64,000 nt of DNA, taken from NCBI RefSeq assembly GCF_036245865.1, contig NZ_BTTW01000008.1:412396-476395 (forward strand). The letters run 5' to 3'. The stretch is from Corallococcus caeni (GTDB lineage: Bacteria; Myxococcota; Myxococcia; Myxococcales; Myxococcaceae). Of this stretch, positions 40,845-49,942 are shown piece after piece (within the stretch, counting starts at the first letter, position 1; every line of letters starts with the position of its first letter). The notes below the pieces were generated by a model. The model did not search any database, was not told the DNA's origin, and saw only the letters and a list, made by a program, of their open reading frames with translations. Both the position numbers and the translations under genes were made by a program.

Positions 40845-43343
40845 CTACGCGGAGCGTCCCCGCACCCGCTCATCCACCAGCGGATGACGTCCGGTGAGCG
40901 AGGCCAGGACGATGATCAGCTCCGCGGGCTCGATGGGCTTGGGCACGTGCATCTGGAAGCCCGCGAGCAGGGCCCGGGTGCGGTCCTCCATCCGCGCGAA
41001 GGCGGTGAGCGCGATGGCGGGCGTCTGGCCTCCCTGCTCCAGCGGCAGGGCGCGCAGCCTGCGGATGAAGGAGTAGCCGTCCTCTCCCGGCATGCCGATG
41101 TCGGAGACGATGACGTGGGGGCGGTGGGCCTGCTGCTTCTCCAGGGCGTCGCGGGCGCTGGAGGCCGTGACGACCTGGGCCCCCCGGCTCTCCAGCACCA
41201 CGGTGAGCAGCTCGAGCGCGTCGGGCTCGTCGTCCACCACCAGCACCTGCAACCCCTCCAGCACGCTGCGGGCGAGCGACGGCGCCTCCTGGCGCGCCTG
41301 GGTCTGGAGGAGGGGCGGACTTCCGCGCGCCGCCGCCGCGGCGGACAGCGGCAGCGTCAGGCGGAAGAGGGCGCCGTGCCCCTCGCCCTCGCTCGTGGCC
41401 TCGATGGTGCCTCCGTGCAGCTCCGTGAGGTGCTTCACGATGGCCAGCCCCAGCCCCAGGCCGCCATGCTTCCGGGTGGAGCTTCCGTCCACCTGCCAGA
41501 AGCGCTCGAAGATCTGCCCCAGGTAGGCCCGGGGGATGCCCTGGCCGGTGTCCTGGACCTCGATGAGGACGTGGCCCTCCACCCACCGCAGGCGCACGGT
41601 GACCTGGCCGCCCCGGGGCGTGAACTTGATGGCGTTGGAGAGCAGGTTCCAGACCATCTGCTGCAGCCGGTCCGCGTCGCCATGGATGGAGCCGGAGCCC
41701 GGGGGCAGCTCGGCGCAGAGCGTGACGCCCTTGGCCTCGGCCGCGTGCCGCACGGAATCCAGCGCCGCGTCGATGAACGCGGCGGGGTTCACCGGGCGGA
41801 TCTCCAGCCGCATCTTGCCGGTGATGATCCGCGACACGTCCAGCAGGTCCTCGATGAGCTGCGTCTGCACCTGCGTGTTGCGCTCCACCGCCTCCAGCGC
41901 CCGCGCGGCCTTCTCCGGCCCCAGCTGTCCCGTGCGCAGCATCCGCGTCCAGCCCAGCATCGCCATCAGCGGGGTGCGCAGCTCGTGGGAGACCGCGGCC
42001 AGGAACTCGTCCTTGGCGCGGTTGGCCTGCTCGGCGCCCAGGTGCTCCGCCTTGGCCATCTCGAACAGCCGCGCGTTGTCGATGGCGATCTCCGCCCGCC
42101 GCGCCAGCTCCTGCACGAGCTCCAGGTCCCGCGCGCCGTAGCGGCGGCCGGAGCGGGAGGCGCACACCTTCAGCGCGCCGAAGACGCGCCGCTGCGCCCA
42201 CAGGGGGACGATGATCCACGAGCCCGGGCGGATCCCTTCGTCGTCGCCTTGCGGCCCCAGGACCTCCGCGAGGACGTCCTCGGTGAGCTCGGGCACCAGC
42301 TCCGGCACCCCCGTGCGCAGCACCCGCGCGACGCCGTGGCTGGCGGTGGCGGACGGAGGCAAGGCCCGGTGCTGTTCGCGCAGCAGCGGCACCCGCGAGG
42401 GGTCCGCGTGGGCGACCATCGCCTGGAGCACGGGCCCGGCGTCGTCCTGGAGGTAGACGGCGCACCAGTCCCCCAGCCGGGGGAGGATCAACGCGGACAG
42501 CCGCTCCAGCGTGACGGACATCTCCAGCGAGGCGGTGAGCATGGTGCTCGCCTCCGCCAGGAAGCTCAGCGTCTCCGCCGCGCGCTTCTGATCATCGATG
42601 TCGGTGCAGGTGCCCAGCCACTGGAGGATGCGGCCGTGCGCGTTGCGCAGCGGCAGGGCCTGGATGAGGTGCCAGCGGTAGGTGCCGTCCGCGTGGCGCA
42701 GGATGCGCCCCTCGCACTCGAAGGGCGCCCCCGCCTGGCGGCTCTCGTTCCACTTCCCCAGACAGCCCACCACGTCGTCCGCGTGGATGGCCCCCCGCAG
42801 GAGCAGGGTGCTCGCGCTCGCGTTCTCCTCCAGCGAAGGCGTGTGGGGCAGGCCGGTGTAGTCGTACCAGCGCCGGTTGAAGTAGTCGGGCCGGCCGTCG
42901 GGGCCCGCCGTCCAGACGATCTGCGGCAGGGCCTCCGCGAGCGCGCGGTGCCGCTGCTCCGCCAGGTGCAGCCGCATGGCCTGGCGCAGGCTCTGCCCCA
43001 GCCGCTCGGCGGACAACCGGCCCTTGGCGATGTAGTCGGACGCGCCCGCCTTCATCAGCTCGACGGCCGTCTGTTCGCTGCCCTGGCCGGTGAGGACGAT
43101 GATGGGGGAGCGCGAGCCCCGGCTGCCCAGCTCGCGCAGCACCCTGAACCCGTCCTCACCCGGCAGGAAGAAGTCCAGGAGGATGACGTCGAAGGCCCCC
43201 GCCTTCAGGTGCTCCAGTGCCTCGCTCCCGCTCGTGGCCTCCACCACGTCCACCGACAGCCCGGTGGCGCCCAGGAGTCGCTGGACCAGGAGCCGGTCGA
43301 CCTCGTCGTCGTCGACGAGCAGCAGCCGGAGGTGCTCGGTCAT
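40845..43343 (-). CDS. Hybrid sensor histidine kinase (REC-PAS-GAF-HisKA-HATPase-REC)
   Basis: An 832-residue soluble hybrid kinase. An N-terminal receiver (LLLVDDDEVDRLLV, phospho-acceptor D57 in ILLDFFLPGEDG, TGQGS, IAKGR) is followed by a PAS domain (about 135-265: LPQIVWTAGPDGRPDYFNRRWYDYTG) and a GAF domain (about 280-435). The HisKA H box is AVSHELRTPLMAM (H453), the N box WNLLSNAIKF, then DTGQGIP, GGLGLGLAIVKHL. A second receiver ends the protein (VLVVDDEPDALELL, VIVSDIGMPGEDGY, PKPIEPAE). The ATG is used; a GTG 45 bases upstream overlapping the preceding stop (GTGA) would add 15 residues. It is co-directional with the histidine kinase just upstream. Confidence 0.92.
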   Translation of the reverse strand: MTEHLRLLLVDDDEVDRLLVQRLLGATGLSVDVVEATSGSEALEHLKAGAFDVILLDFFLPGEDGFRVLRELGSRGSRSPIIVLTGQGSEQTAVELMKAGASDYIAKGRLSAERLGQSLRQAMRLHLAEQRHRALAEALPQIVWTAGPDGRPDYFNRRWYDYTGLPHTPSLEENASASTLLLRGAIHADDVVGCLGKWNESRQAGAPFECEGRILRHADGTYRWHLIQALPLRNAHGRILQWLGTCTDIDDQKRAAETLSFLAEASTMLTASLEMSVTLERLSALILPRLGDWCAVYLQDDAGPVLQAMVAHADPSRVPLLREQHRALPPSATASHGVARVLRTGVPELVPELTEDVLAEVLGPQGDDEGIRPGSWIIVPLWAQRRVFGALKVCASRSGRRYGARDLELVQELARRAEIAIDNARLFEMAKAEHLGAEQANRAKDEFLAAVSHELRTPLMAMLGWTRMLRTGQLGPEKAARALEAVERNTQVQTQLIEDLLDVSRIITGKMRLEIRPVNPAAFIDAALDSVRHAAEAKGVTLCAELPPGSGSIHGDADRLQQMVWNLLSNAIKFTPRGGQVTVRLRWVEGHVLIEVQDTGQGIPRAYLGQIFERFWQVDGSSTRKHGGLGLGLAIVKHLTELHGGTIEATSEGEGHGALFRLTLPLSAAAAARGSPPLLQTQARQEAPSLARSVLEGLQVLVVDDEPDALELLTVVLESRGAQVVTASSARDALEKQQAHRPHVIVSDIGMPGEDGYSFIRRLRALPLEQGGQTPAIALTAFARMEDRTRALLAGFQMHVPKPIEPAELIIVLASLTGRHPLVDERVRGRSA

Positions 43344-43384
43344 GGTGGGGACTTCCACGGAGGGAGGGGAGGCAGGGGTGACAC

Positions 43385-44137
43385 TCACGTGAGGCGTTCC
43401 TCGGTCCCGGGCCAGGTGAAGTGGAACGTGGCGCCCACGCCTTCGGCCGACTCGACCCAGGCCTGGCCGCCGCGACCCTCCACGAGCTTCTTGACGACAC
43501 TCAGGCCCATGCCGGCGCCCTCGACCTTGTCGCGCGAGACGAGCGTTTGGAACGGGCTCCAGATCTTCTCGTGGTAGCGGGGCGCGATCCCCTGGCCGTC
43601 GTCCGCGACGGAGAAGTGATGGAGGGCGGAGCGGGCCCCCACCTCCACGCGGATCCGCACGTCCTCCCGGCCCGCGTGCTTGAGGGCGTTGGACAGCAGG
43701 TGCAGGAAGACCTGCTCCAGCGCCACGCGGTCCGTGACGAGCACCGGCATCCCGGGGCCGGTCTCCAGCCGCGCGGAAGCCCCGGGGGCCAGCCGCGCCA
43801 TCGCGTCGTGGATCAACCGCTCCACCTCCACCGGCTCGGGCGTGTGGTGGACGCGGCCCGCGCGGCTGTACTCCAGCAGTCCCTCCAGCATGGCCTCCAT
43901 CCGCTGCACCCGCCCACGCAGCAGCTCCAGGTGCTTGCGTGCCCCGGGACCCGCCTGCGGTCCCAGGTCCTCCTCCAACCACTGGGCCAGGTTGGAGATG
44001 CCGCGCAGCGGGGCCCGCAGATCGTGGCTGGCCACGTAGGTGAACTGGTCGAGGTCGGCGCTGTTCTGCCGCAGGGCCTTGCGCAGGCCCTGGACCTCGG
44101 CGAGGAGCTCGTCCTTTGTCTTCTGGGAGTCATCCAT
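43385..44137 (-). CDS. Short histidine kinase core protein
   Basis: A 250-residue cytosolic histidine kinase with no sensor domain. A 28-residue coiled-coil start leads straight into the H box (DLDQFTYVASHDLRAPLRGI, H38), the dimerisation helices (WLEEDLGPQAGPGARKHLELLRGRVQRMEAML), the N box FLHLLSNALKHAG, VADDGQGI and GAGMGLSVVKKLVE. The H box is of the phytochrome-like kinase group and is near-identical in style to the two plus-strand kinases beyond it. It probably partners with another sensor or with the single-domain response regulator that diverges 250 bases away. Its stop is about 40 bases before the hybrid kinase ATG, so the two are co-transcribed. Confidence 0.88.
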   Translation of the reverse strand: MDDSQKTKDELLAEVQGLRKALRQNSADLDQFTYVASHDLRAPLRGISNLAQWLEEDLGPQAGPGARKHLELLRGRVQRMEAMLEGLLEYSRAGRVHHTPEPVEVERLIHDAMARLAPGASARLETGPGMPVLVTDRVALEQVFLHLLSNALKHAGREDVRIRVEVGARSALHHFSVADDGQGIAPRYHEKIWSPFQTLVSRDKVEGAGMGLSVVKKLVEGRGGQAWVESAEGVGATFHFTWPGTEERLT

Positions 44138-44385
44138 GGGGGAGGGGGACCGCACACCGGGTCCTCCGCAATACCGTCCCCGCGCGAGGGTCCTCAATCC
44201 ATGGGCGTGGAGTGAAAGCCAGACAACACTCTCCCGGCGCCTTCCCGAGCAGACGTGCGGAGGGGTGCGTCGCAAAGCAGACAGTCGCCCGAAGGTGCCT
44301 GATCTCCGCACGGAAGCGAACGCTAGATGCCGGCGTGCTCGGGCTCCTGTTGAGTCGCGATGCCGCGCAGGCACGAAAGGCTCAA

Positions 44386-44814
44386 ATGACCGCCGTCACC
44401 TCCGACAGAACGCTGCACATCCTGTTGATCGAGGACGACGAGGTGGACGTGATGAACGTCCGCCGCGCCTTCCAGAAGAACCACATCGCCAACCCGCTCT
44501 ACGTCGCCACCAACGGCCTGGAGGGCCTGGAGATGCTGCGCACCGGCAAGGTGCCCGAGGGGCGTCGGCTGGTGCTGCTGGACCTCAACCTGCCCAAGAT
44601 GAACGGCCTGGAGTTCCTGCGCGTCCTGCGCGCGGATCCGGAGCTGCGCACCGTCTCCGTGGTGGTGCTCACCACGTCCGCGGACGAGCGGGACAAGATC
44701 GACGCGTACAACCTGAACGTCGCCGGCTACCTGCTCAAGCCGGTCACGTTCGTCAACTTCGTGGAGGTCATGGCCACGCTCAACAAGTACTGGACCCTCG
44801 TGGAGATGCCCTGA
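44386..44814 (+). CDS. Single-domain response regulator (Rcp1-like)
   Basis: A 142-residue receiver with no output domain. Acidic pocket: ILLIEDDEVDV; phospho-acceptor in RLVLLDLNLPKMNGLEFL; switch Thr in VVVLTTSADERDK; Lys in AGYLLKPVTFVNF. The insert and pattern (DDEVDVMNVRRAFQKNHIANPLYVATNGLEGLEML) are those of regulators that pair with bacteriophytochrome-type kinases, such as Rcp1. The ATG has an AAAGG site. The next histidine kinase starts one base after its stop, giving a clear cognate pair. It likely relays phosphate to other proteins, since it cannot bind DNA itself. Confidence 0.92.
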   Translation: MTAVTSDRTLHILLIEDDEVDVMNVRRAFQKNHIANPLYVATNGLEGLEMLRTGKVPEGRRLVLLDLNLPKMNGLEFLRVLRADPELRTVSVVVLTTSADERDKIDAYNLNVAGYLLKPVTFVNFVEVMATLNKYWTLVEMP

Positions 44815-44815
44815 C

Positions 44816-47230
44816 ATGACCGCGCAGTGGAAGCCAGGAGCGGACGCGGCGGCCCCATTCTTCCTTGGCGGCGGTGAGGTGGGTGCGCTGTACCGGGAGA
44901 AGGACTGGAGCGCGCATCCCCTGGGTCCACCGGAGCACTGGCCCCAGAGCCTGAAGACCGCGGTGAGCATGGTGCTGGGCTCCCAGTTCCCGCTCATCGT
45001 CCTGTGGGGGCCACAGCTCTACCAGTTCTACAACGACGGCTACCGCCTGCTCATGGGCAGCAAGCACCCCGGTGGCCTGGGACAGGGCAACAGGGAGTGC
45101 TGGCCGGAGGTGTGGCACATCAACGAGGCCATCTACCCGCGCATCTTCAACGGGGAGACGGTCAACTTCGAGGAGAAGATGTACCCGCTGGCGCCGCACG
45201 GGCGCCCCGAGGAGTACTTCCTCACGCTCTGCTACAGCCCGGTCCGCGACGAGTCCGGCGCGGTGGGCGGCGTCTTCGTCTCCGTCTTCGACGTGACGCG
45301 GGAGGTCCGGGCGCGCCAGGAGCGCGACCGCGCGCTGGCGGAGGCGCGGGCGGAGCGCGAGCGCCTGTACGAGGTCTTCATGCAGGCCCCGGCCATCATC
45401 GCCGTGCTGGAGGGGCCCGAGCACCGCTTCACCGTGTCCAACCCGCTCTACCAGCAGCTGACGGGCAACCGGGAGCTGCTGGGCAAGCCCGTGCGCGAGG
45501 CCCTGCCGGAGATCGCGGACCAGGGCTTCCTGGAGCTGCTGGACACCGTGAGGTCCACGGGCAAGCCCTTCATCGCGCACGACGCGCTGATCCGCCTGGA
45601 CCGCAAGGGCACCGGCGCGGTGGAGGACCTCTACGCGGACTTCGTCTACCAGCCGCTCAAGGACGCGAGCGGGAGCGTGTTCGGCATCATGGCGCACGCG
45701 GTGGAGACCACGGAGCAGGTGCTGGCGCGCAGGAACATCGAAGCGCTGGCGGCCGAGCGCATCGCGATGCTGGGCCACATCGCGGACGCGGTGCTCACCT
45801 TCGACACGGCGGGCCGCATCACCTTCCTCAATGACATGGCCCGGGCGCTCTACCCGGGGCTGCGCGTGGGCGCCCCCTTCGCCGCCCAGGCCTTCCGGCA
45901 GGAGCGGGTGGACGGCACGCCGCTCCTGGCCGATGAGCTTCCCCCGGCGCGGGCCGGGCGCGGGGAGCGCGTCCTCAACGAGGTGTGGAACGTCTTCACG
46001 CCGGAAGGCCTCAAGCTGCGCGTCCAGGGCAGCGCCATCCCGGTCTACACCGAGGGCCGCTCCCTGCTGGGCGTGGTGCTCACCCTGCGCGACATCACCC
46101 AGCAGCACCGCCTGGAGCAGCAACTGGAGCTGGAGCGCAACCGGCTGACCCAGGTCTTCATGCAGGCGCCCGCCGCCATCATGGTGGCCCGTGGCCCCAG
46201 CCACGTCATCCAGGTCGTCAACCCCGGCTACGCCCAGGTGGCCGGCAACCGGCCCCTGGTGGGGAAGACCATCCCGGACGCCTTCCCGGACCTGGCGGGC
46301 CAGGGCCTCTTCGAGCTCTACGACCAGGTGTACGCCACGAAGCAGCCCTTCATCGGGAACGAGGTGCCCGTGCGGGTGGAGCGCTTCGGCCGGGTGGACG
46401 ACGCGTACTTCAACTTCGTCTACCAGCCGCTCCTCGACGAGGCCGGCGAGTCCTTTGGCGTCATGACCCACGCGGTGGAGGTCACCGACATGGTGCGCGC
46501 CCGCCAGCAGGCGGAGGAGCGCAACCGCGAGCTGATGCGGCTCACCCAGGCGCTGGAGCAGTCCAACCGCGAGCTGGATCAATTCGCCTACGTGGCCTCT
46601 CACGACCTCAAGGCGCCGCTGCGCGGCATCGCGAACCTGGCGGAGTGGATCAAGGAGGAGGTGGGCGAGAACCTCACCGACGAGGCGCGGGAGTTCATCG
46701 CGCGGCTGCACGGCCGCGTGCACCGCATGGAGGCGCTCATCGACGGCATCCTCACCTATTCCCGCGCGGGCAAGATGAACGAGCCGGGCCCCGTGGACAC
46801 GGACGCCCTGCTCAAGGAGGTGGTGGAGCTGCTGGCCCCGCCGCTGGAGGTGCGGGTGTCGGTGCAGCCGGGGGTGCCCACGTTGAGCGCCGAGCGCGTG
46901 AAGCTGCAGCAGGTGTTCCTGAACCTCGTCGGGAACGCCATCAAGTTCACGCGCCTGCACCGGCCGGATCCGCGCATCCAGGTGACGTGGCGGGACGTGG
47001 GCGAGCAGTACGCGTTCACCGTCAGCGACAACGGCGCGGGCATCGCCCCGGAGTTCCACGAGCGCATCTGGGGCATCTTCCAGACGCTGGAGAGCCGCGA
47101 CAGGGTCGAGGGCACCGGCATCGGGCTGTCGGTGGTGCGGAAGATCGTCGAGACCCGCGGCGGCCGGACCTGGGTGGAGTCCGCGCCGGGGCAGGGCGCC
47201 GCCTTCCACTTCACCTGGCCCAAGGCATGA
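44816..47230 (+). CDS. Multi-PAS sensor histidine kinase
   Basis: An 804-residue soluble kinase. The N-terminal PAS-like domain (about 30-165) has the motif DWSAHPLGPPEHWPQSLKTAV common in these kinases. Two more closely alike PAS domains begin with VFMQAPAIIAVLEGPEHRF (about 185) and VFMQAPAAIMVARGPSHVI (about 445), with a further PAS-like part between them (AERIAMLGHIADAVLTFDTAGRITFLND). The kinase core has H596 in YVASHDLKAPLRGI, FLNLVGNAIKFTR, SDNGAGI and GTGIGLSVVRKIVE, ending FHFTWPKA. The internal PAS repeat points to duplication. One base separates its start from the response regulator stop. Signals are unknown; no haem or flavin-specific residues could be assigned. Confidence 0.9.
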   Translation: MTAQWKPGADAAAPFFLGGGEVGALYREKDWSAHPLGPPEHWPQSLKTAVSMVLGSQFPLIVLWGPQLYQFYNDGYRLLMGSKHPGGLGQGNRECWPEVWHINEAIYPRIFNGETVNFEEKMYPLAPHGRPEEYFLTLCYSPVRDESGAVGGVFVSVFDVTREVRARQERDRALAEARAERERLYEVFMQAPAIIAVLEGPEHRFTVSNPLYQQLTGNRELLGKPVREALPEIADQGFLELLDTVRSTGKPFIAHDALIRLDRKGTGAVEDLYADFVYQPLKDASGSVFGIMAHAVETTEQVLARRNIEALAAERIAMLGHIADAVLTFDTAGRITFLNDMARALYPGLRVGAPFAAQAFRQERVDGTPLLADELPPARAGRGERVLNEVWNVFTPEGLKLRVQGSAIPVYTEGRSLLGVVLTLRDITQQHRLEQQLELERNRLTQVFMQAPAAIMVARGPSHVIQVVNPGYAQVAGNRPLVGKTIPDAFPDLAGQGLFELYDQVYATKQPFIGNEVPVRVERFGRVDDAYFNFVYQPLLDEAGESFGVMTHAVEVTDMVRARQQAEERNRELMRLTQALEQSNRELDQFAYVASHDLKAPLRGIANLAEWIKEEVGENLTDEAREFIARLHGRVHRMEALIDGILTYSRAGKMNEPGPVDTDALLKEVVELLAPPLEVRVSVQPGVPTLSAERVKLQQVFLNLVGNAIKFTRLHRPDPRIQVTWRDVGEQYAFTVSDNGAGIAPEFHERIWGIFQTLESRDRVEGTGIGLSVVRKIVETRGGRTWVESAPGQGAAFHFTWPKA

Positions 47231-47238
47231 GGAACGAC

Positions 47239-49902
47239 ATGACGCAGCGTGAACGCTCCGCGCCCCGGATGGCCGCTCCCAACGCCCCCTTCCTCGCCGG
47301 AGAGGGGGAGATGGCGGCGCGCATGCGCGAGTTCGACTGGGCAAGCTCCCCGGTCGGTCCGGTGGAGCAGTGGCCCCAGAGCCTGCGCACCGCGGTCAGC
47401 GTGTGCCTGGCCTCCAGGCACCCCATCGAGATCTGGTGGGGACCCGAATACGCGCGCCTCTACAACGACGCGTACCGGCCCATCCTCGGCGCGACGAAGC
47501 ACCCGCAGTTCCTGGGGCGCCCCGGCCGGGAGTGCTGGGGGGAGATCTGGGACGTCATCGGCCCCATGCTCGACAGCGTGCGCGACACGGGCAAGGCGAC
47601 CTGGTCGGAAGACTTCCCGCTGATGCTGATGCGCAACGGCTACCTGGAGGAGACCTACTTCACGTTCTCCTACGCGCCGCTCTGGAGCGAGGACGGGAGC
47701 GTGGGCGGCATCTTCTGCGCTTGCGCGGAGACGACCTCGCGCCTCTTGAGCGAGCGCCGGTTGCGGCTCTTGCGCAACCTGGGCGCGCAGACGGCCGCGG
47801 CGCCCACGGCCTCCGTCCACGAGGCCAGCGAGCACTCCCTGCGGACGCTCGACACGGGCCGCGAGGACGTGTCGTTCGCGCTGCTGTACCTGCTCGCGCC
47901 CGACGAGGCGGAGGCGCACCTGGAGGCCACGCTGGGGCTCGAGGCCGGAGGCCCGGTGAGCCCCCAACGCCTCCGCGTGGACGCGCAGGGCCCGTGGCCC
48001 TTCGCGGAGGCCGCCCGCACGCAGCGGGCCGTCCACGTGGCCTGCTCCGGGCACGCCACGCCCTGGCCGGGTGGGGCCTGGCCCGAGCCGTCCCGCGAGG
48101 CCGTCGTGCACCCGCTGTTCCGGTCCGGAGAGAACGCGCTCCAGGGCTTCCTCGTGTTGGGCGTCAGCCCGCGCCGCTCGCTGGATGCGGCGTACCAGGA
48201 CTTCTTCGACCTGGCGGCCGGGCACATCGCGACGGCGGTCTCCAACGCGCGGGTCCACGAGGAGAGCCGCCTCACCACCCGCCGCGCGCAGCTGGGCGCG
48301 GACGTCGGCGCGGCGCTGACCCGCGCCGAGCCGCTGGGCGACCAGCTGCGGCAGTGCTGTGAAGCCATCGTGAAGCACGTGGACGCGGCGTTCGCGCGGA
48401 TCTGGGTGCTGGACCCGGCTCGAAACGTCCTGGTGCTCCAGGCGAGCGCCGGCATGTACACCCACGTGGACGGCGCGCACAGCCAGGTGCCCGTGGGGGC
48501 GCTCAAGATCGGCGCCATCGCCCAGACGCGTCAGCCGCACCTCACCAACGACGTGCTGAACGACGAGCGCGTGGGCGACAAGGCCTGGGCGGCCCGCGAG
48601 GGCTTGCGGTCCTTCGCCGGCTATCCGCTCGTCGTGGGCGGGGAGCTGGCGGGCGTGGTGGCGCTGTTCTCCCGGAACGTGCTGGACGCGGACACGCTGC
48701 GGCTGATGGCCTCCGTCTCCAACTCCATCGCCGTGGGCGTGGAGCGCAAGCGCGTGGAGGACGAGCGGACCCTGGCGCTGGCCCGGGAGCAGGCGGCGCT
48801 CGCCGAGGCCGAGCGGCAGCGCTCCCGGCTGGAGTCGCTCTTCATGCAGGCCCCCGCGGGCATCTGCGTCCTGCGCGGGAGCGACCACGTCTACGAGTTC
48901 GCCAACCCGCGCTACCTGGAGCTCATCGGGGGCCGCGACGTCGTGGGCAAGCCGCTGAGGGACGCGCTGCCGGAGGTGAAGGACATCGTCGTGCCGCTGC
49001 TGGACGGGGTGTACCGCTCGGGCGAGCCGTTCTTCGGGGACGCGCTCATGGTGCCGCTCATGCGCCAGGGCCGGCTGGAGGACTGCTTCTTCAACTTCAT
49101 CTACCAGCCCATCTACGACGCCTCCCGGGCGGTGGAGGGCATCGCCGTCATCGCCTTCGAGGTCAGCGAGCAGGTCCGGGCCCGCCAGCGCGCGGAGCGG
49201 CTCACGCAGGAGCTGGCGGTCACCAACCAGGACCTCGATCAGTTCGCCTACGTCGCGTCACACGACCTGAAGGCCCCGCTGCGCGGCATCGCGAGCCTGT
49301 CGGAGTGGATTGAAGAAGCGCTCACGGACAAGATGGACGACGAGACGCGCGACCAGATGCGCCTGCTGCGCGGTCGCGTGCACCGGCTGGAGGCGTTGAT
49401 CAACGGCATCCTCAGCTACTCGCGCGTCAGCCGGGTCCGCGAGAAGGTGGAGGCGGTGGACGTCGGCGCGCTCCTGTCGGAGAGCCGGGATCTGCTCGCG
49501 CCGCCGCCGGAGGTGCGCATCGTCATCGGCGAGGGGATGCCCACGCTCCAGGCGGAACGCGCGCCGCTCCAGCAGGTCTTCCTGAACCTGATGAGCAACG
49601 CCCTCAAGCACGCGGGGCGGCCGGACGTGCGCATCGAGATTGCTTGCGCGGACGCGGGCGCGTTCCACGACTTCACGCTGAAGGACAACGGGCCCGGCAT
49701 CGACCCGCGCTTCCACGAGCGCATCTGGGGCATCTTCCAGACGCTGGAGAGCCGCGACAAGGTCGAGGGCACGGGCATCGGGCTCTCGGTGGTGAAGAAG
49801 ATCGTCGAGACCCGGGGCGGGCGCGTGGCCATCGAGTCCGAGCCGGGCGCGGGCGCGACGTTCCACGTCTTCTGGCCCAAGCAGCCCCGCGTGCTTCCGT
49901 AG
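47239..49902 (+). CDS. PAS-GAF sensor histidine kinase, paralogue of its upstream neighbour
   Basis: An 887-residue soluble kinase. It starts with the same PAS module as its neighbour (FDWASSPVGPVEQWPQSLRTAV), then two GAF-like regions (about 180-340 and 350-520; the second contains HVDAAFARIWVLDPARNVLVLQASAGMYTHVDG). A PAS domain with the shared FMQAPAGICVLRGSDHVYEF follows (about 535-660), then the kinase core: H675 in YVASHDLKAPLRGI, FLNLMSNALKHAG, KDNGPGI, GTGIGLSVVKKIVE. The ATG at 47239 has AGGA five bases upstream. An earlier in-frame ATG at 47227 overlaps the previous stop (ATGA) and is also possible. It is the third gene of the plus-strand regulator-kinase-kinase operon. Confidence 0.9.
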   Translation: MTQRERSAPRMAAPNAPFLAGEGEMAARMREFDWASSPVGPVEQWPQSLRTAVSVCLASRHPIEIWWGPEYARLYNDAYRPILGATKHPQFLGRPGRECWGEIWDVIGPMLDSVRDTGKATWSEDFPLMLMRNGYLEETYFTFSYAPLWSEDGSVGGIFCACAETTSRLLSERRLRLLRNLGAQTAAAPTASVHEASEHSLRTLDTGREDVSFALLYLLAPDEAEAHLEATLGLEAGGPVSPQRLRVDAQGPWPFAEAARTQRAVHVACSGHATPWPGGAWPEPSREAVVHPLFRSGENALQGFLVLGVSPRRSLDAAYQDFFDLAAGHIATAVSNARVHEESRLTTRRAQLGADVGAALTRAEPLGDQLRQCCEAIVKHVDAAFARIWVLDPARNVLVLQASAGMYTHVDGAHSQVPVGALKIGAIAQTRQPHLTNDVLNDERVGDKAWAAREGLRSFAGYPLVVGGELAGVVALFSRNVLDADTLRLMASVSNSIAVGVERKRVEDERTLALAREQAALAEAERQRSRLESLFMQAPAGICVLRGSDHVYEFANPRYLELIGGRDVVGKPLRDALPEVKDIVVPLLDGVYRSGEPFFGDALMVPLMRQGRLEDCFFNFIYQPIYDASRAVEGIAVIAFEVSEQVRARQRAERLTQELAVTNQDLDQFAYVASHDLKAPLRGIASLSEWIEEALTDKMDDETRDQMRLLRGRVHRLEALINGILSYSRVSRVREKVEAVDVGALLSESRDLLAPPPEVRIVIGEGMPTLQAERAPLQQVFLNLMSNALKHAGRPDVRIEIACADAGAFHDFTLKDNGPGIDPRFHERIWGIFQTLESRDKVEGTGIGLSVVKKIVETRGGRVAIESEPGAGATFHVFWPKQPRVLP

Positions 49903-49942
49903 CCCGCGTGGGCGGGTCACGGAAGGCCGCGGGGCCCCGCGC

